Shown one piece after another: positions 47,750-57,287 of a stretch of DNA of 64,000 nucleotides (within the stretch, counting starts at the first letter, position 1; each line of letters opens with the position of its first letter). The translations under genes were made by a program, and so were the position numbers. The stretch is taken from NCBI GenBank assembly GCA_002779605.1, contig PEWE01000020.1, positions 186,001 to 250,000 on the forward strand, written 5' to 3'. The DNA is from Zetaproteobacteria bacterium CG06_land_8_20_14_3_00_59_53. Its GTDB lineage: Bacteria > Pseudomonadota > Zetaproteobacteria > Mariprofundales > Mariprofundaceae. Below the pieces are notes generated by a model that was not told the origin of the DNA, did no database searches, and saw only the letters and a program-made list of their open reading frames with translations.

Positions 47750-47926
47750 TGCTTCCTCCCGTTCGGGGTGGCCGCAGGGCCGGTTACTGTTTGTATGTGC
47801 TATCGGTGATGCCGCATGAACACTACGCATGCCGCCCTCACAATGCCAAGCAGCGCATGCGGAAATTGCCTGCCGTGGTGCTGCCCGATACCATGCTCGG
47901 CGCTGGGGATCGAGGAGGAGGGTTAC
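47750..47926. promoter_or_regulatory. Divergent intergenic region between hslV and the TonB receptor gene
   Basis: This 177-base stretch separates divergent start codons and must hold promoters for both. It contains an inverted pair CGCATGC (47826-47832) and GCATGCG (47855-47861) about 22 bases apart. I looked for a cobalamin-type riboswitch and did not find its conserved boxes. The function of the repeat is unknown. Confidence 0.4.
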
Positions 47927-49903
47927 ATGCAGCATATCGCATCAGGCTTACAACACCGGGGATACAGGATCTGCATGGGATTTGCGGCAGGCTTGTTTTG
48001 CCTGTCGCAGGCTTATGCCCAGACCTCGATGGATATGCTGTTCGATGAACAGGACACCGTGATCTCCGCGACCGAGTCGCGCCGTGCCCTGGATCAGTCA
48101 CCGGCCATCGTCACGGTAATCACCGAAAAGCAGATCAAGGACATGGGTGTACACACGCTGATCGAGGTGCTGGAGGCGGTGCCCGGTTTCAAGGTCAGCT
48201 ACGCTGCAGGCGTGGTCAACGGTTTTTCCCTGAGTGTGCGTGGCCTGAAAAGCGGCGAGTCCGAGAATACCCTGCTGATGATCAACGGGCATCGCGTGAA
48301 CAACCCCTATTCGGGCTCGTGGACCTTTATGTTCGACGAGTTCCCGCTGGCCGATGTGCGCCGTATTGAGATCATTCGCGGACCCGGTTCCGCCTTGTAC
48401 GGTTCCAATGCGGTTGTCGCGGTCATTTCCATTATCACGCGCGAGGCCGGTGATTTTCATGAGGCTGAGGCTTCGGTCTCGGCGGGAAACAGGTCCACGC
48501 AGCGCGGGCATGTCAGTCTGGGTTCGGGAAGCATCGGCAACAACTATTTGCTCAGTCTCGATGAATCCACCACCGATGGAGGCGGGGATACGGTATTAAG
48601 GGACAGCGCCGGCGTGAGCGGTCAGACGAATTTCTGGCGCAGGCAGAGAAGCGGTTATCTGTCGGTGACCAGTGGCGACTGGAATCTTTTTGCCATGCAT
48701 CTGAATAAGCGGCGCGGCAGCCTGCTGGATGCCACCAACCGTATTGATACGAGTACCGATATCGCCATACGGCAGAGCTTCGCCGGACTCTCATGGAAAC
48801 ATGATGGCGGTGAATGGGATATGGAATGGCGTAACGATGCCGACTGGTTCGATCTCGATCCGAGATGGCAGACCTTTGGCGGCCCCAGCTATCAGCGTTC
48901 TCCGGTGAAAAACCTGACCTTGTCCGGGCAGGGTTTGCTGCGCTGGCGCGGCTGGCGGAACCATGAGTGGACGGCCAGTTTGAGTTATGAACATATCCGC
49001 CAGTTTGATGTGCGAAATGTGGTCAGCGGCGTCGATGTCACCGCGACGGTCAACCATAATCGCAATGCCACGCGCGGCGTTCCGTCTCTGGTGTTGCAGG
49101 ACGAGTGGCGACCGGTGGATGAAGTGGCGCTGACTGCCGGTTTGCGGCTGGAGCGCTATTCCGATGTCGGCAGTAGCGCATCGCCAAGGCTGGCTGCCAT
49201 CTGGCACGCATCCCCGCGTCTGGATTTCAAGGCCATGTTTGCACGCGCCTTCCGCGCGCCGAACTTCATCGAACTGTATTCGGCGAACAATCCATCGATC
49301 ATAGGCAACAGCAATGTGAAACCGGAGATCATGGATACTGCCGAAGCCGGTGTTTCCTTGCATGACGGTATATGGCGTCTGGACGGAAATGTGTTTTACA
49401 GCCGTTTTCATCAGCGCATCACCCGTGTTGCTCCCAGCCCGCTGACCATCAATATCGGACGCACCGACCTGCAGGGCTTTGAAATCGAGTTGCGCGCGGA
49501 TGTGCAGAAGGATCTGTACGGGTCCATGACCTATTCGTTTCAACGCGGCGAATCGCGTAATGCCGGGGTGAGAACGCTCCTGGCCGATGTGCCTGCACAG
49601 TTGCTGCGCGTCAGCGGTGATATGCCCCTTCCTGTGTTCGGACAGGATATTCACCTGCATGGTGATGTGCATTGGATCGGTCCGCAAAGGCGAGCCTCCG
49701 GGGATACAAGGCCGATGCTCGGTTCGGCCACCCTCGCGGATGTCTCCGTGCGTATGGGCAGTCTCGTTGCAGGGCTCAGTGCCAGTCTTGTTGTCGAGAA
49801 TGTTTTCAACCAGAAAACCTACAGCCCTGTGACCAATCCGCTGATGTCGGATCTGCGAATTTTTGAACGTGACTGGATGTTGCAGATGTCCTATGAATTC
49901 TAG
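47927..49903 (+). CDS. TonB-dependent outer-membrane receptor
   Basis: About 658 residues. A signal peptide ends near residue 30 (SQAYA/QTS); the plug domain has [34 protein letters not shown] and the plug signature [17 protein letters not shown] near residue 150. The rest is a 22-strand-type barrel ending in an aromatic residue (MSYEF). Ligand not identifiable; plug sequence resembles the colicin I/heme/vitamin-type group. The ATG is preceded by GAGGAGG. The next gene overlaps its end, so the receptor is probably coupled to the binding-protein and kinase genes. Confidence 0.9.
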   Translation: MQHIASGLQHRGYRICMGFAAGLFCLSQAYAQTSMDMLFDEQDTVISATESRRALDQSPAIVTVITEKQIKDMGVHTLIEVLEAVPGFKVSYAAGVVNGFSLSVRGLKSGESENTLLMINGHRVNNPYSGSWTFMFDEFPLADVRRIEIIRGPGSALYGSNAVVAVISIITREAGDFHEAEASVSAGNRSTQRGHVSLGSGSIGNNYLLSLDESTTDGGGDTVLRDSAGVSGQTNFWRRQRSGYLSVTSGDWNLFAMHLNKRRGSLLDATNRIDTSTDIAIRQSFAGLSWKHDGGEWDMEWRNDADWFDLDPRWQTFGGPSYQRSPVKNLTLSGQGLLRWRGWRNHEWTASLSYEHIRQFDVRNVVSGVDVTATVNHNRNATRGVPSLVLQDEWRPVDEVALTAGLRLERYSDVGSSASPRLAAIWHASPRLDFKAMFARAFRAPNFIELYSANNPSIIGNSNVKPEIMDTAEAGVSLHDGIWRLDGNVFYSRFHQRITRVAPSPLTINIGRTDLQGFEIELRADVQKDLYGSMTYSFQRGESRNAGVRTLLADVPAQLLRVSGDMPLPVFGQDIHLHGDVHWIGPQRRASGDTRPMLGSATLADVSVRMGSLVAGLSASLVVENVFNQKTYSPVTNPLMSDLRIFERDWMLQMSYEF

Positions 49904-50849
49904 ACCGGATCTGCTGCGGCTGATGCAGATATACTTTGCGTGCCCGATGGCGTTTGTCGCCATCTTGCTTGGCTTTGCGGCCGGGCTTGATGCGCATGAG
50001 GTGGATATCGTGTTTTCCGACAGGCATCGGCCGCATGTCGAGACGGTGCGGGTATTGCAACAGGCGTTGCGTGCCGAGGATGTACGCCTTTTCGAGGTGT
50101 TGGAGAATGGCGATACAGGTGAGGAAATACGGGCGCTGAACACCGTTGTGCGAAGGAAACCGGACTTGATCGTGCTGGTGGGGGACGATGCCTTGCGCGC
50201 CGCTCTCAGTATGAAGGTGCGCATTCCGATGGTGTCGCTGTTGGCCGTTCGCCTGCATCGCGGGTTTGCCGCCGATATCCCGCTGACCGGGGTGGATCTG
50301 CGGCCTGATCCACATGAAGTCACCGTTGAGCTGTTGCGTCTGGTACCCGGCGGTGCATCGGTTCTTACCTATTTCTCTCCGGATTTATCCGGCAGCTATA
50401 TCAGGGAAGCCGAACAGGCCTTTCGCGAATGCAGTATGACGCTATCGGCACGGGTCTGGCCGGATCACGATGTGGTGACTGCTTTGAACCGTGAAATCGC
50501 CGCCTACGATATCTACTGGATGCAACTGGAAGAGCGCAGCGCCCGGCCGGATATGTTACGGCTGCTTTTTTCCGTGGCCGCCAGACATGACAAGGGACTG
50601 ATCGGGCTATCCGAGAAATATGTGCGTACCGGGGCCATGATCGCCTGGACACCGATGCCGGAAAATGTCGGCTTTCAGGGGGGGGTGCTCGCCAACCGCG
50701 TTCTGGCCGGAGAGTCGCCGCAGGCGATGCCTGTCGAGCATCCGACGCAAATGAAGGTTAGTATTAATCATGATGTGCATCTGCAAGGCAGGCATGATGA
50801 GTCTCTGAATGGCGAAGCGACCCTGTCGGTCATGGTGGACGGTTCGTGA
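49893..50849 (+). CDS. Periplasmic substrate-binding-like protein (ABC sugar-binding/DUF class)
   Basis: About 318 residues, with an N-terminal hydrophobic segment at about 16-28 (signal or anchor) and a two-lobed fold pattern: VDIVFSDRHRPHVETVR, KPDLIVLVGDDALRAALS near 88, VDLRPDPHEVTVELLRLVPG and SEKYVRTGAMIAWTPMPENVG. This resembles PF04392-type ABC substrate-binding proteins (periplasmic, YtfQ/tryptophan-like), but there is no permease or ATPase gene nearby. It overlaps the TonB gene by 11 bases and the kinase gene by 4, implying it works with the kinase as a ligand sensor. The ATG choice is uncertain; an ATG ten codons in is also possible. Confidence 0.65.
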   Translation: MNSRPDLLRLMQIYFACPMAFVAILLGFAAGLDAHEVDIVFSDRHRPHVETVRVLQQALRAEDVRLFEVLENGDTGEEIRALNTVVRRKPDLIVLVGDDALRAALSMKVRIPMVSLLAVRLHRGFAADIPLTGVDLRPDPHEVTVELLRLVPGGASVLTYFSPDLSGSYIREAEQAFRECSMTLSARVWPDHDVVTALNREIAAYDIYWMQLEERSARPDMLRLLFSVAARHDKGLIGLSEKYVRTGAMIAWTPMPENVGFQGGVLANRVLAGESPQAMPVEHPTQMKVSINHDVHLQGRHDESLNGEATLSVMVDGS

Positions 50850-53068
50850 CTGAGCATACCCCTTACCGGCTGCCGTTCGTCGGTCGTTTGTATCTTGCGC
50901 TGGCGGCTGCTGCTGTGCCGGTGTTTGCCATTCTGCTGGTCAGCGTGTGGTGGAATGAAAGCCGTTCGCTTGAGGAGATGCTGCAGCGCTACGGCCAGTC
51001 CCTGACAGCCGGCTTTGCCGAGAGTGCCCGCCTGGGTGTGCAACTCGGAGACAGGGATTTCATCAGGGATTCGACATCCGGTGTGCAGGCGATGCCGGAT
51101 GTGATCCGGCTGGATATCTACGATGCGGAGGGTGAACGCCTGCTGGTTGCCAAATCCAGCATCCCCCCGCTCGATCTGAGTCTGCTTGTGAGGGCGAAGG
51201 ATCAGGGCCAGTCGCACGCCAGGGTCGGCATGAATGAACGATTCATCGATGCCATCCATGCTCCGGACGGCAAGGTGGCGGGTTATATCGTGATTGATGT
51301 GTCGCGCGCCAATGTACGGCGGGCTCTGGACGGGGCGCTGATGATCACCGTTGTCGTCTGCCTGCTTCTGCTGTTGCTGTTCGCCATGCTTACCTGGCTG
51401 GAGGTGCGCCGGGCCAGCCGCCCCTTGTTTGAGATAGATGATGCGGTGGCCAGAGTGACAGGCGGTGATTTGAATGTTGCGGTCAATGAAGACGTCGGTG
51501 AACCGTTTGCGCGTGTGGCGCGTGGTTTCAATGGCATGGTGCGTACCCTCTCTCTGGTGCAGGAGGAGGATCGAAGAAAACGGCGCATCCTGCAGGAATC
51601 GGAGAGGCGTTTCAGGGAATTGTTCATGCATTTGCCGGTGCCGATGTATATCGCCGATATGGACGGGCAGTTGCGCGAGTGTAATCCGGCCATGTTAAAT
51701 CTGTTCGCCTATGTGTCGGCCAAGGCAATGACCAAGGGTGGCGGATTCGAGGAGCGCTTGTTCGATTCTCCGGAAGATTATCGCCGGATGCGGGAGGAGT
51801 TGCTGTCGTCGGGACGGATCGCGGGCAGGGAGGTGCGTTGCATTTCGTCCCGGGGTGAGTTGCTGCACTGCCTGATGCATATGTCGCTGATGCGCGATGC
51901 GGCCAACCGGCCCGTCGGTGTGGAGGGGATGCTGCAGGATGTCACCCAGTTGCGCCTTCTCGAACAGAATCTGGTACAGGCCCAGAAAATGGAGGCCCTT
52001 GGTCAGCTGGCAGGCGGCGTTGCGCATGATTTCAACAATCTGCTGACCGTGATTCAGGCCAATGCCGACTGGCTGGAAGATGAAACTGCGGGGAACGAGA
52101 AATTGCGCCCCCATGCCAAACGCATCAGCGATGCCACTGGCCGCGCCACGGAACTGACCCGCAATATGCTCGGATTCGCCCGCAAGGGTGAGATGCGGCG
52201 CGAGGCTGTGGCGGTGTTTCCGCTGTTGCAGGAAGTGGTCATGATGTTCGGTGAAACAGGCGACCGGCGCATCCGTGTCAGTCTGCGCGGCGATACCGCA
52301 GGCAGGGTGCTGGGCGATCCCGGGCAGCTGCATCAGGTGTTCATGAATCTGTGCATCAATGCCATGCAGGCCATGCCACAGGGCGGGGATCTGCTTTTTG
52401 ATGTGCAATGTGACCCCGCACGGGTCGTGATCCGTGTCAGCGATACCGGTTGCGGTATGAGCGAGACAGTGCGGGAACATATCTTCGAACCGTTTTTCAC
52501 CACCAAAGAGGTGGGTGCGGGGACGGGGCTGGGTCTGGCGATGGTGTACGGCATTGTGCAGAAGCTTGGTGGCAGTATCAGTGTGGAATCCGTTGTGGGT
52601 GAGGGGACCACCTTTGAAGTGCTTCTGCCGCGCTTGCAGGAATATGACGAGCATGCAGTCCGGGTTGAGAAAGCTGCAACCGTACCTGCTCCGGGCTTGT
52701 TGTCCGGAACCGTGTTGCTGGTGGATGACGAACAGCCGCTGCTGGAGATCGGCGAGAAATTTCTGGTACGCGAAGGATTGACAGTGATCACGGCGGCCAG
52801 CGGCGAAGAGGCTCTGCAACTGCTGGGTGGAATGCAGAGCCTGCCGGATGTGATTCTGCTGGATCTGAATATGCCGGGCATGGGCGGGGTCGAGACGTTG
52901 TCGAGAATCCGCCAGACCTATGAGAATCAGAAGGTGATTGTGGTCAGCGGCTATAGCGAGACCACTCTGGATGGGACTGTGAAAGACCTGCTCTACGACG
53001 GCTTCGTCAGCAAGCCCTACAAACGCAAGGATCTGAGACATGCTCTCGCATGTGTGCTGGCAGGTTGA
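50846..53068 (+). CDS. Hybrid histidine kinase with PAS domain and receiver
   Basis: A 740-residue membrane sensor kinase. TM1 is about residues 14-34 and TM2 about 165-184, enclosing a short periplasmic sensor of about 130 residues. HAMP follows (about 185-240), a PAS domain (about 255-370; [15 protein letters not shown]), the H-box AHDFNNLL with His394, the ATPase ([28 protein letters not shown]) and a receiver whose phospho-accepting Asp is at about 673 (LLDLNMPG). It starts at GTG overlapping the upstream stop (GTGA). The HDFNN form of H-box is common in group-4 kinases. No separate response regulator gene follows. Confidence 0.93.
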   Translation: MTEHTPYRLPFVGRLYLALAAAAVPVFAILLVSVWWNESRSLEEMLQRYGQSLTAGFAESARLGVQLGDRDFIRDSTSGVQAMPDVIRLDIYDAEGERLLVAKSSIPPLDLSLLVRAKDQGQSHARVGMNERFIDAIHAPDGKVAGYIVIDVSRANVRRALDGALMITVVVCLLLLLLFAMLTWLEVRRASRPLFEIDDAVARVTGGDLNVAVNEDVGEPFARVARGFNGMVRTLSLVQEEDRRKRRILQESERRFRELFMHLPVPMYIADMDGQLRECNPAMLNLFAYVSAKAMTKGGGFEERLFDSPEDYRRMREELLSSGRIAGREVRCISSRGELLHCLMHMSLMRDAANRPVGVEGMLQDVTQLRLLEQNLVQAQKMEALGQLAGGVAHDFNNLLTVIQANADWLEDETAGNEKLRPHAKRISDATGRATELTRNMLGFARKGEMRREAVAVFPLLQEVVMMFGETGDRRIRVSLRGDTAGRVLGDPGQLHQVFMNLCINAMQAMPQGGDLLFDVQCDPARVVIRVSDTGCGMSETVREHIFEPFFTTKEVGAGTGLGLAMVYGIVQKLGGSISVESVVGEGTTFEVLLPRLQEYDEHAVRVEKAATVPAPGLLSGTVLLVDDEQPLLEIGEKFLVREGLTVITAASGEEALQLLGGMQSLPDVILLDLNMPGMGGVETLSRIRQTYENQKVIVVSGYSETTLDGTVKDLLYDGFVSKPYKRKDLRHALACVLAG

Positions 53069-53097
53069 ATATGGGATGTCGCGCCTGCATCGGGGGA

Positions 53098-53126
53098 TTG
53101 ACGAAAAGGCTCTCTGTGCATAAGGT
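53098..53126 (+). promoter_or_regulatory. Possible promoter of the tRNA operon
   Basis: TTGACG (53098-53103) is followed, after exactly 17 bases, by TAAGGT (53121-53126) and a GC-rich stretch, as is common for stable RNA promoters. The -35 matches 5 of 6, the -10 only 3 of 6. Confidence 0.4.
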
Positions 53127-53198
53127 CCGCCGCCTTTCGCGAGCAGAATGATTTTGGCGGTTCTTTGCAGCAGCTGAGTGCAGGACAGGCTTGCAAGT

Positions 53199-53275
<77 letters not shown>

Positions 53276-53302
53276 TTTTGATGCTTGTCTGGTAAGGCTT
53301 AT

Positions 53303-53379
53303 GCGCCTGTAGCTCAATTGGATAGAGCAACGGCCTTCTAAGCCGTAGGTTGCAGGTTCGAGCCCTGCCAGGCGCGCCA
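53303..53379 (+). tRNA. tRNA-Arg (anticodon TCT)
   Basis: 77 bases with encoded CCA. Acceptor GCGCCTG pairs with CAGGCGC, and the anticodon loop CTTCTAA reads TCT. The T-loop TTCGAGC is normal. Confidence 0.97.
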
Positions 53380-53420
53380 GTTCTGTTGCGAAAAGATATT
53401 GCGACGTGAAGTTGCGATTT

Positions 53421-53496
53421 GGTGGATGTAGCTCAATGGTAGAGCCCCGGCTTGTGATGCCGGTGGTTGTGGGTTCGAGCCCCATCATCCACCCCA
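53421..53496 (+). tRNA. tRNA-His (anticodon GTG)
   Basis: Acceptor GTGGATG pairs with CATCCAC, with the extra G at -1 (53421) opposite C73, the identity pair for histidyl-tRNA synthetase, and CCA encoded. The anticodon loop holds GTG. Confidence 0.97.
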
Positions 53497-53572
53497 GTTT
53501 GAAGGATGCTCCTGCAAGGGAGCCTCTTCAAAGTTGCGCGGCGATGTTTAGACGTTATGATTCGCCCCGCAT

Positions 53573-53648
<76 letters not shown>

Positions 53649-53654
53649 TAAGCA

Positions 53655-53687
53655 GGGAGTAAGGTCACAAGCCTTGCTCCCTTTTTT
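53655..53687 (+). terminator. Rho-independent terminator after the tRNA-Pro/Arg/His/Lys group
   Basis: A ten-pair stem (GGGAGTAAGG with CCTTGCTCCC, one T-G wobble) with a 7-base loop is followed by six T. It lies seven bases after tRNA-Lys, so the first four tRNAs form one unit and tRNA-Leu is likely made separately. Confidence 0.9.
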
Positions 53688-53727
53688 CATCGTTTGCGGC
53701 AAGGATGAGCTGCAGGGATGCCGGAAT

Positions 53728-53812
<85 letters not shown>

Positions 53813-53889
53813 GCGGCGGGCTGCCCGGGTGAAGCTGTTGAGCGTGTCGCCCGGGGCCGACAGCAAAGTATTTAATATCGGAGGATTCA

Positions 53890-55233
53890 ATGATTCGGAC
53901 GGAAGTGAAGAAACTCGGAAACGACGAGCACGCCGTGAATGTGCATGTTGCTCAGACGGAATATGACCGCATCTATGCAGCACAGGTGGGCAAGCTGGTC
54001 TCCAAGGTGAAGTTGCCGGGCTTCCGTCCGGGGAAAACCCCCAAGGGTGTGATCGAAAAGCAGTTCGGTGCGCAGGCCCACGAGGATACCATTTCCGAAC
54101 TGGTGCAGACGCATTATGCCGCTGCCATCGAGCAGAGCGGACTGATGCCTGCGCTGCAGCCTGAACTTGAAGTGCCGGCCGTGCAGCCCGAAAGCGGATT
54201 CAGCTTCACCCTGAAGGTGACCACATGGCCTGAGGTGAAGCTCAAACCGCTGGGCAAGATCAGTGTTGAATCCACCGAAGTGAAGGTGACCGATGCGGAC
54301 ATGCAGTCGGTGATCGATCGCCTGATAGACACACAGGTGAGCTACGAGGAAGAAGCCGGTCGCGAGACGCAGAACGGCGACCAGGTGAGTATCGATTTTA
54401 CCGGTTTTGTCGATAATGAGCCGTTTGATGGTGGGCGCGGCGAGGATGTGAAGCTGGTGATCGGCGCCGGACAGTTCATTCCAGGGTTCGAGACCGGACT
54501 GATGGGCGCCAGGGCCGGTGATGAGCGTTCGCTGGATGTGACCTTCCCGGTCGAATATCAGCACAAGCCGCTGGCCGGTAAGGCCGCGCGTTTCGAGGTA
54601 CTGGTCAAGTCCGTGGCTGCTTCCCGCAAGCAGCAGAACGAGGATGAACTGGCTGCACTGCTCAAGTTCGACGATGCAGCCGCCCTGCGTGCCGATATCC
54701 GTAAGCGCCTTGAGCAGGAGGCTGCGGATGCCTCTTATTCGACGAGCCGCGATGCGTTGTTCGATGCGCTGGTTGCAGCACACGAGATCAGGCTGCCGGA
54801 AGCCATGGTGCAGCAGGATATGCAGCAGAGCCGTCAGCGTGTTGCCCGCTCCATGCAGCAGCAGGGTCTGGATATGAAGCCGGAGATGTTCAACGATCCT
54901 GCTTTTGCCGAAGAGTTGCGCAAGCGCTCCGAGCGGGCCTTGTCCATCTCGCTGTTGCTTTCCACATTCCGCGAGGAGAACAAGGTTGAGATCTCCGAGG
55001 AAGATGTCGAGGCTGAATTGAATGTGCAGGCTGCGCAGTATCCGGCCGATCAGCTGGATGCGTTCAAGAACTGGATGAAGGGTCAGCAGGAACAGATGGC
55101 GCAATTGCGCGACAGGTTGCTTGAGAAAAAGTGTGTGGCATGCATTATGGAGCAGGTGAAGGTCAAGCCGGTGAGTCTGGAACTGGATGAATGGCAGGCC
55201 ATGCAGGATGCGGCTGCCGCCCAGGACGACTGA
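53890..55233 (+). CDS. tig: Trigger factor
   Basis: A 447-residue ribosome-associated chaperone and prolyl isomerase. The ribosome-binding loop GFRPGKTPK is at residues 44-52; the FKBP-type domain (about 150-245) has GDQVSIDFTGFVDNEPFDGG and the C-terminal arm region is rich in Gln/Ala helices. It starts with ATG after GGAGGATTCA. Placement just before clpP and clpX is the usual proteobacterial order. Confidence 0.97.
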   Translation: MIRTEVKKLGNDEHAVNVHVAQTEYDRIYAAQVGKLVSKVKLPGFRPGKTPKGVIEKQFGAQAHEDTISELVQTHYAAAIEQSGLMPALQPELEVPAVQPESGFSFTLKVTTWPEVKLKPLGKISVESTEVKVTDADMQSVIDRLIDTQVSYEEEAGRETQNGDQVSIDFTGFVDNEPFDGGRGEDVKLVIGAGQFIPGFETGLMGARAGDERSLDVTFPVEYQHKPLAGKAARFEVLVKSVAASRKQQNEDELAALLKFDDAAALRADIRKRLEQEAADASYSTSRDALFDALVAAHEIRLPEAMVQQDMQQSRQRVARSMQQQGLDMKPEMFNDPAFAEELRKRSERALSISLLLSTFREENKVEISEEDVEAELNVQAAQYPADQLDAFKNWMKGQQEQMAQLRDRLLEKKCVACIMEQVKVKPVSLELDEWQAMQDAAAAQDD

Positions 55234-55305
55234 GCCATTCGCGGTCAGGTCGCGCCGGTTGCGACTGGGCGCCCGACACACGCATAGATGAGACAAGGAG
55301 CAAGC

Positions 55306-55932
55306 ATGAATCTGGTCCCTATCGTTGTAGAGCAAACCCCGCGAGGGGAGAGATCCTACGATATTTTTTCCCGACTGCTCAGGGAGCGCATTATTTTCCT
55401 GGCCGGTCCTGTCGAGGATCATACGGCCGATCTGGTGACCGCGCAGATGCTGTTCCTTGAATCCGAGGCGCCGGACAAGGATATCTCGCTGTACATCAAT
55501 TCCCCCGGTGGATTGGTGACGGCCGGTATGGCGATCTACGACACCATGCAGTACATCCGTTGCGATGTGTCCACGCTCTGTCTCGGACAGGCTGCCAGCA
55601 TGGGGGCGCATCTGCTGGCTGCCGGTGCTCCCGGCAAGCGCTTTGCACTGCCCAACGCACGCATCATGATCCACCAGCCGCTGGGCGGGTTCCAGGGTCA
55701 GGCGACCGATATCCAGATCCATGCCAAGGAGATACTCAAGCTGAAGGACCGTCTGAACGGCATGATGGCGCATCACACCGGGCAGCCGCTGGAGAAGATC
55801 GCCGATGATGTCGAGCGCGATTATTTCTTGACCGCGCAAGAGGCATGCGATTACGGTTTGATCGATAAGGTTCTGACGCATCGTCCCGAGAATGACGAGG
55901 CAAAGTCCGGAGGTGGCAATGTCGGAGAATAA
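55306..55932 (+). CDS. clpP: ATP-dependent Clp protease proteolytic subunit
   Basis: About 208 residues. The Ser-His-Asp triad is Ser98 (GQAASMG), His123 (MIHQPLGG) and Asp172 (VERDYF), the expected spacing. The ATG has AAGGAG upstream; an earlier in-frame start is less likely. It overlaps clpX by 14 bases. ClpP is the peptidase core for ClpX and, when present, ClpA. Confidence 0.97.
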   Translation: MNLVPIVVEQTPRGERSYDIFSRLLRERIIFLAGPVEDHTADLVTAQMLFLESEAPDKDISLYINSPGGLVTAGMAIYDTMQYIRCDVSTLCLGQAASMGAHLLAAGAPGKRFALPNARIMIHQPLGGFQGQATDIQIHAKEILKLKDRLNGMMAHHTGQPLEKIADDVERDYFLTAQEACDYGLIDKVLTHRPENDEAKSGGGNVGE

Positions 55933-57175
55933 AGGCGGCGATTCGACCCTGTACTGCTCGTTTTGCGGTAAGAGTCAGCATGATGTGAAGAAGCTGATTG
56001 CAGGGCCCACTGTCTTTATCTGCGACGAATGCATCGAGCTTTGCAACGAGATCATCCAGGAAGAGGTCTCGTCCGAAAAACCGGTCGGCAAGGATCAGGA
56101 CGGCATTCCGCGCCCGGCCGATATCAAGGGCTTTCTCGATGAGTATGTGATCAGTCAGGACCAGCCGAAGCGCATGCTGGCGGTTGCCGTGTACAACCAC
56201 TACAAGCGCATCGAGCACAATAAGAAATCCGATGTCGAGATCGCCAAGAGCAATGTGTTGCTGCTCGGCCCCACAGGCAGCGGTAAGACCCTGCTGGCGC
56301 AGACCCTTGCACGCCTGTTTGAAGTACCGTTCACCATGGCCGATGCCACCACGCTGACTGAGGCCGGCTATGTCGGCGAGGATGTGGAAAACATCATCCT
56401 CAAGCTGCTGCAGGCCGCCGATTACGATGTCGAAAAGGCGCAGCGCGGTATCGTGTATATCGATGAAGTGGACAAGCTGTCGCGTAAAACCGATTCCCCG
56501 TCCATCACCCGCGATGTGTCCGGTGAGGGCGTGCAGCAGGCGCTGCTCAAACTCATTGAGGGCACCGTGGCCGCTGTTCCGCCGCAGGGCGGACGCAAGC
56601 ATCCGCAGCAGGAGTTCCTGCAGGTGGATACCACCAACATCCTGTTCGTGCTGGGCGGTGCGTTTGCCGGTCTGGAGAAGCTCATCGAGGCTCGTGGCGA
56701 GAAGCGCTCCATCGGTTTCGGCGCCAAGGTCGCCGAACAGGCCGATCAGGACATCGGTGCCGTACTCAGTCAGGTGGAGCCGGAGGATCTGATCAAGTTC
56801 GGTCTGATTCCTGAGCTGGTCGGTCGTCTGCCGGTGATCGCATCCTTGCATCAGCTGGACAAGAAGGCCCTGCTCACCATCCTGACCGAGCCGAAGAATG
56901 CACTGGTCAAACAGTATCAGGCCTTGCTGGAGTACGACGGTGCGCAGCTCTCCTTCACTGACGACGCACTGGAAGCCATCGCCGACAAGGCGATCGCCCG
57001 CAAGACCGGGGCCCGTGGCCTGCGCGCCATCATGGAATCGGTGATGCTGGACGTGATGTACGACATTCCCTCGCAGGGCAATGTCAAACAATGCGTCATC
57101 AATGCCGAAGTGGTGAACGGCAAGGCCAAACCGATGCTGTTGCTGGAAAACGAAACGCAGGCGGAAGCCGGCTGA
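55919..57175 (+). CDS. clpX: ATP-dependent Clp protease ATP-binding subunit ClpX
   Basis: About 418 residues. The N-terminal zinc-binding domain has CxxC pairs at 13/16 and 35/38 (CSFC, CDEC); Walker A is [12 protein letters not shown], Walker [12 protein letters not shown], and the IGF loop SIGFGAKV, which docks ClpP, is intact. The ATG lies inside the end of clpP with GGAGGTG upstream. It unfolds substrates for ClpP. Confidence 0.97.
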   Translation: MSENKGGDSTLYCSFCGKSQHDVKKLIAGPTVFICDECIELCNEIIQEEVSSEKPVGKDQDGIPRPADIKGFLDEYVISQDQPKRMLAVAVYNHYKRIEHNKKSDVEIAKSNVLLLGPTGSGKTLLAQTLARLFEVPFTMADATTLTEAGYVGEDVENIILKLLQAADYDVEKAQRGIVYIDEVDKLSRKTDSPSITRDVSGEGVQQALLKLIEGTVAAVPPQGGRKHPQQEFLQVDTTNILFVLGGAFAGLEKLIEARGEKRSIGFGAKVAEQADQDIGAVLSQVEPEDLIKFGLIPELVGRLPVIASLHQLDKKALLTILTEPKNALVKQYQALLEYDGAQLSFTDDALEAIADKAIARKTGARGLRAIMESVMLDVMYDIPSQGNVKQCVINAEVVNGKAKPMLLLENETQAEAG

Positions 57176-57287
57176 TCAACCATCGGAACGGGGCGGTTTT
57201 TACGACTCCCGTTCTTCCTTTCCCATCGTTAGATTGAATTGGCGTATGATTGAACCGGCGCATGGTCGCCCGCCTCAGGAGTAAGCT

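Noticed and set aside
47750-47926. Cobalamin riboswitch upstream of the TonB receptor
   Set aside because: The leader is long and has hairpins, but the conserved boxes of the cobalamin aptamer could not be found.
47750-47935. N-terminal extension of hslV by about 62 codons
   Set aside because: The extension is in the divergent promoter region, overlaps the TonB start, and a perfect ribosome site sits before the ATG at 47749.
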